Of a stretch of 64,000 bases of DNA, positions 12,601 to 23,792 are shown piece by piece. How positions within the stretch are numbered: the first letter of the stretch is position 1; every line of letters starts with the position of its first letter. The notes under the pieces were generated by a model. It worked only from the letters and a program-made list of their open reading frames with translations, was not told the origin of the DNA and made no database searches. The position numbers and the translations under genes were made by a program. The stretch comes from Alnus glutinosa. Lineage: Eukaryota > Streptophyta > Magnoliopsida > Fagales > Betulaceae. Where the stretch lies: the NCBI RefSeq assembly GCF_958979055.1, contig NC_084893.1:27297487-27361486 (forward strand). The letters run 5' to 3'.

Positions 12601-13797
12601 TGGTGGAATACTCAACTCCTTCAAGCCAATTTCAGGGAGGACGAAATCGCCAGAATCTGCTGCATCTGCCCCAGTCCGACCCTAGCCCCTAACACCCTGA
12701 TCTGGAAGGGCACTTCTAATGGCCAGTTCTCGGTTAAAAGTGCCTATCTTATGGAGTAGTTTCGAAAAAAACAATCCATGGGAGAAAGCTCGGGAGCCGG
12801 TGAGGAGGAAGTTTTTTGGCAAAAGCTGTGGAAAGTGGAAGCTCCGGGTGTGATTGAAAATTTTTTGTGGAAAGTGGGAAATGACCTCCTCCCAACAAAA
12901 CTGAATCTATTCTACAAGAAGGTAGTCCCTAAGCCGGACTGTCCCATCTGTGCGCAAGATTCGGAGGATGCTCTTCACATTCTGTGGAAGTGCAAATCTT
13001 CCATGGCAGTGTAGCAAGGCTGTGGTAAGAAAATCCAGAAGATGACTCTTGAGCAAGTTGATGGCAAGGGTCTGATTCAATATCTGTTGAGAAAACTTGA
13101 TGGGGAGGAGTTGCTTTTGGCTCTAGTGGTACTCCGGCTGATATGGTTGAGAAGGAATGCCTTCGTGTTTGAGAAGGCGTTTCCCCCCCCCCCCCCCCCC
13201 GAGAGGCTTGTTTTTGATGCCCAAAGAATGGTGAGGGAGTTCTCCTCTGCTGTCTCCCATCCTGACAGGTCTCTGGCTCCTCCCCCTGGCCAGCCAGTCT
13301 CTTGGCTGCCCCCCCCTCCTGGCTCTGTTAAAATCAACTGGGCTGTTTTTGTTAACTTAGTAGTTAAGAGGACAGGTATTGGGGTGCTTTCCAGGAATGA
13401 TAGAGGTGAGTTCGTTGCAGCTCAGACTAAATTTTTTCCCTCCCTGTTGAATCCCTCTCTGGCTTCTGCTTTGGGGGCTTGGTTTGCTGTTAAGCTGGGT
13501 GGTGTTTTGGGTGCATCCCACGTGCACCTGGAGCGTGAAAAGAGGGAGGTGGTGGCTGCCTTGATGAGGGGCGGGTCATGTGATAGCAGCTTTGGGCATT
13601 TGATTGAGGATGCCAATCTTAGGATCCAAGGCCTGCCTAAAGTTGATATTCACCTTGTTAGTAAACAAACAAATGATGCTGCTATTTGCTTGGCAAACTT
13701 AGCTTGTTCCCAGTGTTTAGATGAAATCTGGATGGGGGTTTGCCCACCTCTGATATGGAATGTACTCTCAAAAAAGAATTTTTCTGTGCTTGATTAA
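9687..13797 (+). pseudogene. LINE ORF2: endonuclease, RT, zf-RVT, RNase H (broken)
   Basis: Opens MNILSWNCRGFGN. Endonuclease motifs: METK, the GFYGHP turn, GDFNEI and SDHLPL. Reverse transcriptase: SDFRPISLCNVLYKLIAK, LDMSKAYDRVEW, GLRQGDPLSP and the catalytic FADD at about 11730-11744. Then the zf-RVT domain (about 12808-13000, CPIC...H...C) and an RNase H-like tail. Breaks: TAG at 10158-10160, frame changes near 11090 and 11375 (the second is a small deletion where ECLHW is normally found), TAG at 12301-12303, 12757-12759 and 13012-13014. A run of about 19 C at 13182-13200 encodes prolines. In the RNase H part the usual acidic residues are replaced (NWAVFV for NWDAAV, ASA for AEA, ERE for EGD). 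Confidence 0.92.
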
Positions 13798-13841
13798 TGA
13801 AATTCTCCTTTTATCTCAAAAAAAAAAAAAAAAAAAAAAAA

Positions 13842-16800
13842 TTGGATCGGCCTTTAACTTGGGTCGCATGTATTTAAAATTGAATTAGGCATTTTATATA
13901 GTGATATATATATATATATATCCTAATTCATTTTTAAATATGTCACTTGTCACAATGTAATTTAAATATTGGTCATCCTATTGGGTGCTTTTAGGGTGCT
14001 CGAGGGATGGCCAACCAACCTTTATTAACTATTTCGGGATGGACAAACTAACCTAAACTTATTTGGGGGTGGTTGACCACACCTATTGCTGTTAATAGAG
14101 TGGCCAACACTCCGTCAATTGTTTGGGGGTGATCGACCACCCTATCGGTTGCGGAGGGATGGTCGAATTAACTACTTCATTAGCCGCTCTGTAAGTGGCT
14201 ACCCAGCTCTTCTACTCACCTTTTAACATTTTTTTTTAAAAAAGAAAAGAAATGGATGATGTGAAATTATCCTTACCATTCATTATAATTAATGAACGGA
14301 TAGGATATGAGCTATTGTAGGAGATTCTTATATGTCAAAATTAACATAACAATCTTGAAGATTAAACAAAATTGTGAAGTTTCCCCATCGCCTTTCCAAA
14401 ACCACCCACATGCAAATAGGTCCTACCTTCTTTGGCTCATTAACCTAGCTAGCTAGATCGAAGATCACATGCAGCCCATACGCATATTTCTTTTGTTATT
14501 ATGTTATTCAATTGGGTATAACAACTCCGATCCACTTTAATTTGTTTATTTTATTTTGTTTTTTATATTGTAATATTAGGTATATATCCATGCACATTCT
14601 CCACACCCCACAGGGAGCTTGATAGAGGTATTGAGACGACAAAATATATTGTACCAAATTTTGAATACTATTGCTCTCTCTCTTTTTTTCTTTTTTTCTT
14701 TTTTTATCAAGGCATCCCTTTGTTAAATATTTCTCTAGTGAAAATCATGGATGTGCCACGTAACCCCGCCAATTATTCGATCTAACGGCTCTAAATAGTC
14801 AGCATGCATATGGATTAATCTAGTAATTGACTATATAATTTTGAAAATTGAAGGAAAACCATATCGGGGGAAATCTAAACAAAAATATACATTTAATGCC
14901 GAACTAGCTAGTGATCATATGATCATTGGCTTATATCGGGCATATACATATACATATATAATATATTGAATTTGCTGAAGTAGTTATATCAAAAAATGTA
15001 AAATATATATATATATATATAAAGCAAAGAGTCCCAAATATTTATCAGATTAATAAAATAATCAAATATTATAAATTTAACCATATCTAAAAAATATATA
15101 TTTTTTTAAAAAAAAATCCTTGGTCAGATCTCCCTCATTCATATCACCAATATTTTCAATGATCGTATCACGTACAGTTGGTCCATGACCTTAAACATAA
15201 ATGGGTACCTATCTTCATTAATTATGCAACAAAGACCCTACTTCTTAATTAATTAACTTTGTTTCTGGCTTGGAAATGGTGTTATCATTGCAAGAGGAAT
15301 TAACCAAACTGCATCACACAATTATAATTAAGTTAGCTTTTGGTTGCTTAGAGGCGAGGTATGTTATTAAAGTAAAAGAAAATAGCTACAAATTGCCTTT
15401 ACTTACCCGGCCGGCCATCTCCAGCTAGCATGCAGTATGGGGAAATTAATGGCAATTATCATGTACGTTGCACCCAACTTCTCATCGTGCTTTCTGACAT
15501 AGAAATGATGATTTTATCGTTGCAAAATTAAAACCAAGGCTCTTCATAAGCAATACGAACACAAATCATTCACTTCATGCAATTATAGGCCTTTGGTTGG
15601 TTACAGCTAGCTAGCCGGCGGCCCAAATATATAGTCAAATAAAGGAGCAAGAAATGCTACTAAAAAGCCTCCAAATAAAACCTAGTACGTATAACATGTA
15701 GTATATGAAAAATGTTAAAATATTAATTAAATTATTAAATATTTTATTTTTTATCAATTTAAGTTTTTTTTTTAGATAAGTTTTGATTTAATTAACATAG
15801 TATCAGAGCGGAAGTTTTGAGTTCGAACATTGTCTTCGTCATGTACCTCTCTATTTTTAATTAAATATTTTACGTGTTGGCCGGACTCATGACATAGATT
15901 TTGAGATAATTAAGTAAAAGGATAAGATTGTTGGCTAAGGGCATCTTACATAAAAATGTGGCTCCATTTTGTGCATGTGTCACGAATGCAAGTTCAATAG
16001 GCTCCTTTCATTAACAAACAATGGAAATATCTTCACTGGTCCTATAACTCCTTATCTGATATAATTAATATGTTGTTTATCGATCAAGAGGATGTTGGTT
16101 GAATATGATAAATAGCTCCTAATTTTTTTATTTTTTTTTCCCCAATAGGGTAGGTTCTATCTCTTTTTAATGTTGTAAAGGACAAATCCAATAATAGATT
16201 TAAAAAAGAGATAAATGAGAGAGCGGAAGAGTAGGTATCAAACTAGCATACCAAATGCACAAGACAAATTAGCCCAACATACTTAAAACTTGATTAACAA
16301 ACCTCTTGGACATGTTTTAGACAGCAACTCTTCAAGTTGATTCAAACTTATTCTTGGTTCAATATGTGAAAAAATCACTTAATCTCTTAGGACTCATTTT
16401 AAAAATCACCTTTCACGTAAAGGACTTTAGGTATGAGATCCAAAGTCATTTTTATGAAAGGCCATTATTACCAAGTCCTCATTTTTAAATGACACATATT
16501 TTTCTAAAAAAAAAAAAAGACCTTGTTTAAATCAGCCCAATAATTCCCAACAACACCTAGAATGAGACTAGGTGTTTTTAAAATAAATGCGAAATTTAAA
16601 AATTATACACCACACAATCAATCATCAAATAATATGAAAGGTGTAAAAACAATCAACACACAAATTTGGTAACGAAGTGGAAACCTTTTAAAGAACTCTT
16701 TAAAAATAAAATCACTCTGGGGCAGCCAAACCAAAAAAACTCATCCATTAAATAGAAGAAAACCAATTACAAAAAATTCACACTTACAAAACCTTTGTAA

Positions 16801-18581
16801 CATACACTCCCTTATATCAAGCAAACCATCCGCTTGCTCTTATTGCAGTAGCTCCAAAACCTCTTGGCAATTCTTCCATTGAGCTTCCTCTTGTAATTCC
16901 GGAACTCTAGTAATTAAAGGATTTTTGTGTGAAAAAAGGTTTGTGTGGTTTAACTAAAGAAATTAACTCTAAAAGAAGTTGGAATGCTCAAAAACAAAGA
17001 AATCCTCTCTTAGCACAATGTACCATGGCCTCTAGGTCCCTTGATGGACGTGCATGAGAAGTCCTTAAATATATATACTTGAGAGCTCCAAGTAGAAAAT
17101 CGAATTCTAATTTAATGTAGATTTCAAGTCGGCATTCGAACTTAGTCACACTTCATTCGAACCTGCTTAGGGTTTCAGTGAAAAAACAAGGTTTTATATA
17201 GCGACACATTCGAACTGTGACCAAGTTCGAACGCGTGTATGAGGACGAGCTTGGAATGAGCCGTTCTATAAGACCCTCGATCGAACTTAATTGGAATGCC
17301 ATTTAGAACAAGCCATATTGCTAGCCTTGGAACTCTTCAAAAACAAATCTTGTTTGAACTAACTACAAACAAGATTTAGAATGAATAGCCAATCTTCCAA
17401 TTTCTTCAAAACTACTCTCATTCAAACCTTCTGCAGTCGAGTCTTAGAACGACCAGCACTCTTTGAACTGCAATATCCATTTAACAGGGGTCATTCAAAT
17501 TTGCATGAAATGAGTAGCACTGCCTTGCTTGAAAAAAACTTCCAACTAATTAACTCATTCGAACTTATACTTGAAACGAGCGGTACTACCTAACTTGAAA
17601 AAACACTTTCTCACTTGCTCATTCGGACTTGTATTTGGAACGAGCAATTTTGACTTCATTTAGGAGAATTCTTCAAAGAAGTTCGTTTGAACTTCAAACA
17701 TACCTCGTTTGAACTGAGTATATCAATTTGTGTTTTATGAAAAGACCTAAGTTTACAACTTGTTTAATCTTTAGTTTAAATTACATCAAAGTATTTTGGG
17801 CACCGCATCAACCAATCTAAAAACTAACAACTAACTTGGCGATGCTCATATATTCATACACTTGACTATTTACAAAATCAATGGTCATCTAAGATAAAGT
17901 AAAAGTGATTTAAGAAGACAAGGCGTATATACGTTAGCAACGGGGGTTCTAACGCTATCCGTTCTAGGAACCTACCCAAGAGGTACATTAGTTGGGTCAT
18001 CAGTTAGGTGTCCTGACGCCTTTTTGAGTTAGCTGATGATATGCTTAAAACCCTAGAGGCATCCTGACGGGACTACTAATGGGTCGTGATGCCACTCGAT
18101 GATCTGCATGCCTTTGAAAGTTGTTCACATGCAGTGTTAAGGTTTTCATCATTTTCTCTATATAAGGATATCAATGATCAATTGAGGACTAAGCATAATC
18201 CTTCAGAGATCGAGTTTCATATTATTGCTTAGCTTCATCTTTGTTTTGTGGCAAAAGAAACTTTGATGAGAGCTTTCGTTGCCTAATTATCTTGGAGTGA
18301 TCAAACCACACATTTCATCGTCTAACAACCGTTTGAAGTAACCGGTGGGTCGATAAGGAGACCAAGAAGTAAGATTGGCCAATGAGTTGCTGGAGTTGTT
18401 GTAAGTATACTTTGCATGTACTTTGAATATTTCTTAGTGGATTGATTTCCTTGGTTTGGTTACCTCAAAGTGATTTTACCCTTGGTGTGTTATTCAAATG
18501 GTTTCCACTTCATCAACAAATTGATTGTGTAATGGTTATTATCTTGTGGTTTGTTTAATATTACTATTGCCAAATTTTGTT
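13842..18581. other. Intergenic, old repeats, no gene
   Basis: No real gene seen. 13944-13966 holds a reversed copy of the CACTTGTCACAATG word seen at 7268. 15812-15822 has TATCAGAGC, the core of a tRNA-Met primer binding site, in the LTR-type context TTTAATTAACATAGTATCAGAGC, so 15720-15920 is probably a decayed LTR or TRIM fragment. 16850-17750 is rich in TTCGAAC words, and 18140-18200 has a TATATAAG box like an LTR promoter; the whole 16.5-18.5 kb stretch may be an eroded LTR retrotransposon, unproven. Confidence 0.35.
15715..15920 (+). mobile_element. LTR/TRIM remnant with primer binding site
   Basis: AACATAGTATCAGAGC around 15800-15822 matches the initiator-tRNA primer binding site TGGTATCAGAGC except for its second base, and is followed by GGAAGTTTTGAGTTCGAAC, a text often found just inside plant LTR elements. 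The matching second LTR was not recognised. Confidence 0.45.
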
Positions 18582-18590
18582 TTACTTTTA

Positions 18591-19073
18591 GGGTTAAATG
18601 CCTTACAATCCCCTGTGGTTTGGAATTTTTAGTTTTTGCCCCATGTGCTTCATTTTTTATCACAGATAGTACTTAGCTAGGCTACAGGAAAAAACGGAGA
18701 CGGTACCTACGTCTATTTTTTCGTTCAAAACTTACGGATTTCTACTTCAACAACACGTGGCACACTTAAAATTGCATTACATGTCCCTAGATGCCACGTC
18801 AGTCGCCACATTAGCGCTGATGTGGTTGCCACGAACCACCCCCAAAACTGGCCTTGGGAGTGACGTGGCATCGGGTACAAGTGTCGCAATTTTAAGTGTG
18901 CCACGTATTGCTAACGTGGAAATCCATCAGTTTTAGACGAAAAAATGGACGGATCTCCGTCTTTTTTCCATAGCTCAAATACCATTTGTGATAAAAAAAA
19001 AAAAAAAAAAATGAAGCGTAAGAGGCAAAAAATAAAAAAATAAAATCATAGTGAACAAAAATGTATTTAACCA
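18591..19073. mobile_element. MULE-type MITE with ~220-bp TIRs and exact 9-bp TSD
   Basis: 483 bp. The left ~220 bases starting GGGTTAAATGCC come back reverse-complemented at the right end (...TATTTAACCA); arms share long words such as GTGGCACACTTAAAATTGC and GATGCCACGTCA. Flanks are the identical 9-mer TTACTTTTA at 18582-18590 and 19074-19082. Long TIRs and a 9-bp duplication are the mark of Mutator-like elements. No transposase inside. Confidence 0.88.
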
Positions 19074-19082
19074 TTACTTTTA

Positions 19083-21857
19083 TTGCATAATTGTTTTTTT
19101 ATCTCGTGCCTTGTGCCCTTGGGGTCAAAACTTGCGCCTTTCATAAAGGTTCATGATCATAATGTTAGAAGATTTGAAATGGTTGGCTTAATTAATTAGG
19201 GTTAATGGCAGGTAATTCACTTAATTAATTAAAGGTTACGTTAAATTGAAATCATAAGATTTTATATCATATTGTCCTATATATATGCCACGTGTCGTAA
19301 ATTAAACTATTAAATTATGCATATAATTAGGGATTTTATTATGCTATGAATTATTAGACCATTAAATTATGCAATTCATTAGCTCTTATAATCTCCTTTA
19401 AGAGACTTTGATCTAATTTTTACTAAGCTCACTATGCTCCATATCAATGGCTCGAAACCCAATACTTTGGCCTAATTCTCATATATACTAAGCCCACGCC
19501 CTATGGTGAAAGTGTTACATTTTATATCTCATACAATTTTGCAATTAAAGGTAGTTTACCCATTGTGTTGACATCATTTGGGAAAGCAATTAATCAAGAT
19601 AATTAAGAGCCAAATACCTTTATATATACATGTTAATACTACTTATTTTTGGTAATTAAGTTGAATATGATGCAAAAGGTGTGGGCTTAATTTAAATGGC
19701 TAGTTTCTAAATACCACGTCAAATGTTAAAATTTTATTTGGATTTCCACCAATAGACCTTTCTTTTATTTCTTTAACAAGTAAGAAAAAAACAAGAAAAT
19801 TCAAAAGCTTTTACTCTCATTCCTCTTCAATAGATAAAATGTAATTTCAGAGAAAAATAATGAAAAATAACAAAAGGCCTCCAATCTCATCCTTTACACA
19901 ATTACACCACAAACAAAAACTAGTTAATAGCTTCACTTTTTTTTTTTTTTTAAATAATAATTGTAGCTAAATTAATTGTTAAGAGTAATAAGCTTGGAGA
20001 TCGAGTAATTGGATGACAAAATTATTAGCAGTGAATCATTTGCTACCCCCCTCCTCTCAAGTCTCAACCATAATGTTGGGCTCATGACTACTTAGAATTT
20101 ACTTGGTTCTAAACTTCTAATTAATGTGGTAGTTTGGAAGGTCTGTTGAGGTTAAAATCGAGAAAAATGTGTCGCATTGCAAAAAATAATAAAATTTATT
20201 ACTCGTTTGGTAACGATTTTGAAAACACTTTTTTTGTGAAAAACTTTTTTAAAAAAAAAAAAAATCATTAACAAACAATTTAAAACATAAAATATTTTTC
20301 AAAACACAAAGCACTTTTTAAATATGGACTCCAGCAAAACACACTTACTTTTATATCTCATCAAAACAATTTACAAAATCATTATCAAACCTACCCCTTG
20401 TATTTTCTTTATTGTATACAATATGTTATAAAGAATTTAAAAGTAAAAGATAGTCACTAACAATCCACAATTTTTTTTTATTTTATTATTATTATTTTTT
20501 TTTTCTATTCAATATGGGGAACAAGGGTTCCAAGGAAGCAAAAACCAAGTAAAAGTGGAGGTGGCTCCCCAAAAATAGGCCCCCCAAAAAAAAGTGTTTG
20601 AAATATATAAGTATAGTTAACAATTATGAAATGAGCCAAAAAAAAAAAAATGGTCATGTCCTATGTATAATATGTATATATCTTGAGGTAAAAGCTAAGA
20701 AATGGGCCGCGCAAGGCAAATTCTGAAGTAGGCATGCTTGAGGTCTTATGCCCAGGCAATCGTTACAGCTCTAGGCTCATATGGTGACTGCCCCGGAAGC
20801 TATGAAAGTTTAATTTTGTTGAACTCTTTTCAGTCTCGGAGTGTTAATTTTGTTAGGCGAGAGTGAAATGTATAGCTGCCCATCAACTGGCACGCATGGC
20901 TGTACACCAGCAATTCCATTAGGTTTAGGTTGAGTCCTTCCCATGCAGGCTCATGAACCTCGGCTATTGTACGTGTTGACCAAGAGATTTTTTCCTAATG
21001 ATACATGAAAGTCGAGACAGATTTAATAAAATAAAATAAATAAACAAATAAATAAATAAATAAACTAAAAAGAACAAACAAAGAGACTGTTTACTCATAT
21101 AACAATTAAAACTACAAAACCAAAAACAAAAGCCAAAAACTAAAAACAATTTGAGATTAAAAGTGTCCTACATAAATTTGATACTATATATACTTTGATT
21201 GCTTTGGTATTAAACTATGAGATGGGCCATCGGCAAGGGACAGACGGTCTGCACTAATCTCCTGAAGTTAGCTTTTGACCTGTAAATTAAACTCCATTAT
21301 TTCAGTCATCTTCTTTCCACGTGCTCCATGTGTAGTACAATACATGCACCTTCGTATGACTTTATAGTCGCCAAAATATTATTGAATACTGCTTCTTCAA
21401 AAAGTTAAGCTCATAAAAAAATAGTTATTTAATTTATATTTAACAGTAATTAATATTGATACGTCATAATATATAGGCAATTATTTATGCTAAGAAAAAA
21501 AAAAATCAGTTTAATATAGTTTGTGCAAAGAAAAAATGTTTGAGGTACTATGTTATGTATAATCATTTTATAAATTCATGTGACAATTTATATTTTATGA
21601 AAATAAGTGACTAATGTAGTCCGCCCCTAAGGCTTGGAGGGTTCTGGGCCTTGTTTGGCAACCCGTTCCCCACATATTAGAGGGAAATTTTTTGAGTGGT
21701 CGTAAAAAGTGATTAATGTGATATAGAGTATAATTAATTTATATGGAAAAGTGAGAAGAGAAAAAAATTAATAAAAAATTGTTTATATGATATAAAAAGT
21801 GAAAAAGTTAAAATGTTTTAAAGTTGATGTTTTTTTTAAAGAAGTGACAAAAATAAT

Positions 21858-21893
<36 letters not shown>

Positions 21894-23792
21894 AGAGAAG
21901 GGGAGGGGAGGGGGGTTGCCTAAGAGGGCCCTGGCCCTCCAAATTTTCAAAAAAGTCATAAATTTTTTAAAATTTATTCCAAATTGTAAGTAATTTTATA
22001 ACAATAGACCTCCCAAAATTAATTTATATCTTCAAAAATTTTATTGTTTTAGTTTTAGAGCCCCCAAAATCATTTTTCTAGTTTTCCTGGTAATAAGTGT
22101 CACATTTACTGATACGTTTGTTTGTAAATGTGGTAAATGTTATGTAGACTGTCAGTTTAACGATGATTAGTATGATAAGTATTACGTGGATGTTGGTTTG
22201 TAAGAAATATTATTATTATTATTTTTTAAATCATAAGACATTGTTATAAAAATTGTAATATTCCTTACAATTGGATGGAGAAGAGATTCATGGTTCATGT
22301 ACGTTGCAAAACTCAAACACCTTGCTGGCATTAATTTAGACGTATCAACCCGTGTGAATGACACTGAAAAAGAAAGGCAAACTCGCGACCACCTAATCTA
22401 AAATAAAATTTCTATTTTTCTCTCTATTTAAATTTTACTTTTAGAATGCCTCTGAATTGAAGCGAAAATGTATGATTTAAAGATGATTTATCATAAATTA
22501 TCATCTTGAACGAGATATCATTTTTTTTCCACTAAAAAAAATAAAAAATTACACGAGGTTTAAAAAAAATGGGATTGTTCTTCAAACATCATTTTTCTTC
22601 AAATTTAGAAGAAACACACCTTAAAACTAAATCACCCTTTTCATATTTTATTTTATTCATTTTTCTCTCTTTAAGCTTAATAAAATACTTTCCTACTCTA
22701 TCGTCTCTCCCAAAAGCTTTAAAAGCTTGAATATTTTAGTAGAATGAAAAATGAAGTAGAGAAAAAATAAAATAAAAATAAGATGTACAATGTCTTTTAA
22801 AAATGATTCTTTGAAGAGCAACATTTTTATCTTATAATTATCCTACAATATTGATCGAGGTTTAAATTTTAATCAATCATTGTTAAAAAAAAATTAAAAA
22901 AGTACAAATCTTAGTTGGGAGCATATAGTTGTGAAATAAAATTATATATATAACATCATTCTTTTTTCTTTTTTCTTTTTTTAAAAAAAGTGAGATTATT
23001 CTTCAAAATTTGAAAGATTTGGTATATAAGATCACTCTTTTTAACTATTTTCTTTTATTTTTTAAATATATGTTTGGAAACTCTTTACACCTAACTCAAA
23101 TGTTTTCAACCTAACTCAATTTTTTTTTTCAACCCAACTAAAAAATAAATATTTAAAAACAAAAAAATTAGAAAAACGAAAATCGAAGAGAAAAAACCTT
23201 TTTTTTTTTTGTTGGCAATTTTGAAAACAATAATAAAAAAAAAGAATACAAAACAATAATCATAATAATTTAAAAAAAAAAAAAAAAAATCTCACATGAA
23301 TGCTCTTTAAAATGGAAGACTGGTGACTGGTGAGAGTCACGACGTGTGTCTTGAGCTGAAATATGTGGAGGGACAAAAAAAATTATTACAAAGATGTTAG
23401 TATGGAAATTGGCAAACGTACAAATGGGTGTCAGAGGACTTGGAACAGGAGAGGAGTTTGTTAATGTCGGTCAAGTAATTTAATACATTATATTCATCGA
23501 CACTGTTGTTGGGTCTTCTACTCTCCTCAATTCCACGCACCTCCACCTTCTCTGCAACTACATTTGAGAGAGACATATAGACAGACAGACAGATAGACCG
23601 ACACACCCGAACATCCTAGAGAGAGAGAGAGAGCGAGCCATATTCTGTGTCCAGAGCTGTGAGTTTGTGAAGAAAGGGGTTTACTTTGATCTGAATCAGG
23701 GTCAATTGGGTTAGTTGACTTGGGATTTGAGATGGGTTTTGGTTTAATTTAGTTTTTGATTGGGTAAAAAGAGAAGAGAAGAAGAGAGCACG
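19083..23792. other. Intergenic to B3GALT promoter
   Basis: No intact gene. Holds an RNase H-like remnant at 20780-20905, a fold-back region at about 20200-20400 (CGTTTGGTAACGATTTTG against TGATTTTGTAAATTG-type ends), an A-run plus GGGGAGGGGAGGGGGG at 21860-21916, and an imperfect inverted repeat at about 22570-22830 (GTTCTTCAAACATCATTTTT against AAAATGATTCTTTGAAGAGC). 23560-23792 is probably the B3GALT 5' UTR, with GACA and GAGA repeats. Confidence 0.45.
20780..20905 (+). pseudogene. RNase H-like (RVT_3) fragment, LINE-derived
   Basis: Translating in shifting frames gives GDCPGSYESLI, then QSRSVNFVRRES, then AAHQLARMAV, in the order and spacing of the C-terminal part of plant RVT_3 RNase H domains (usual text: VNFVRRE...N..AHQLARMA). 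The frame changes and lost residues show it is a fossil. Confidence 0.5.

Larger units (their letters stand above)
8533..13841 (+). mobile_element. 5'-truncated L1-type LINE with RNase H
   Basis: A non-LTR retrotransposon of the plant L1 clade. Order: ORF1 remainder with CCHC zinc knuckle, AP-type endonuclease, reverse transcriptase, zf-RVT, RNase H, short 3' UTR and a poly(A) tail of about 24 A at 13818-13841. The 5' end is cut inside the ORF1 domain, leaving a stop just upstream (TAA at 8530-8532). Stops and frameshifts break ORF2, so it is dead as an autonomous element. I looked for a target duplication next to the poly(A) (TTGGATCGGCC) and did not find it at the 5' side. Confidence 0.95.
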
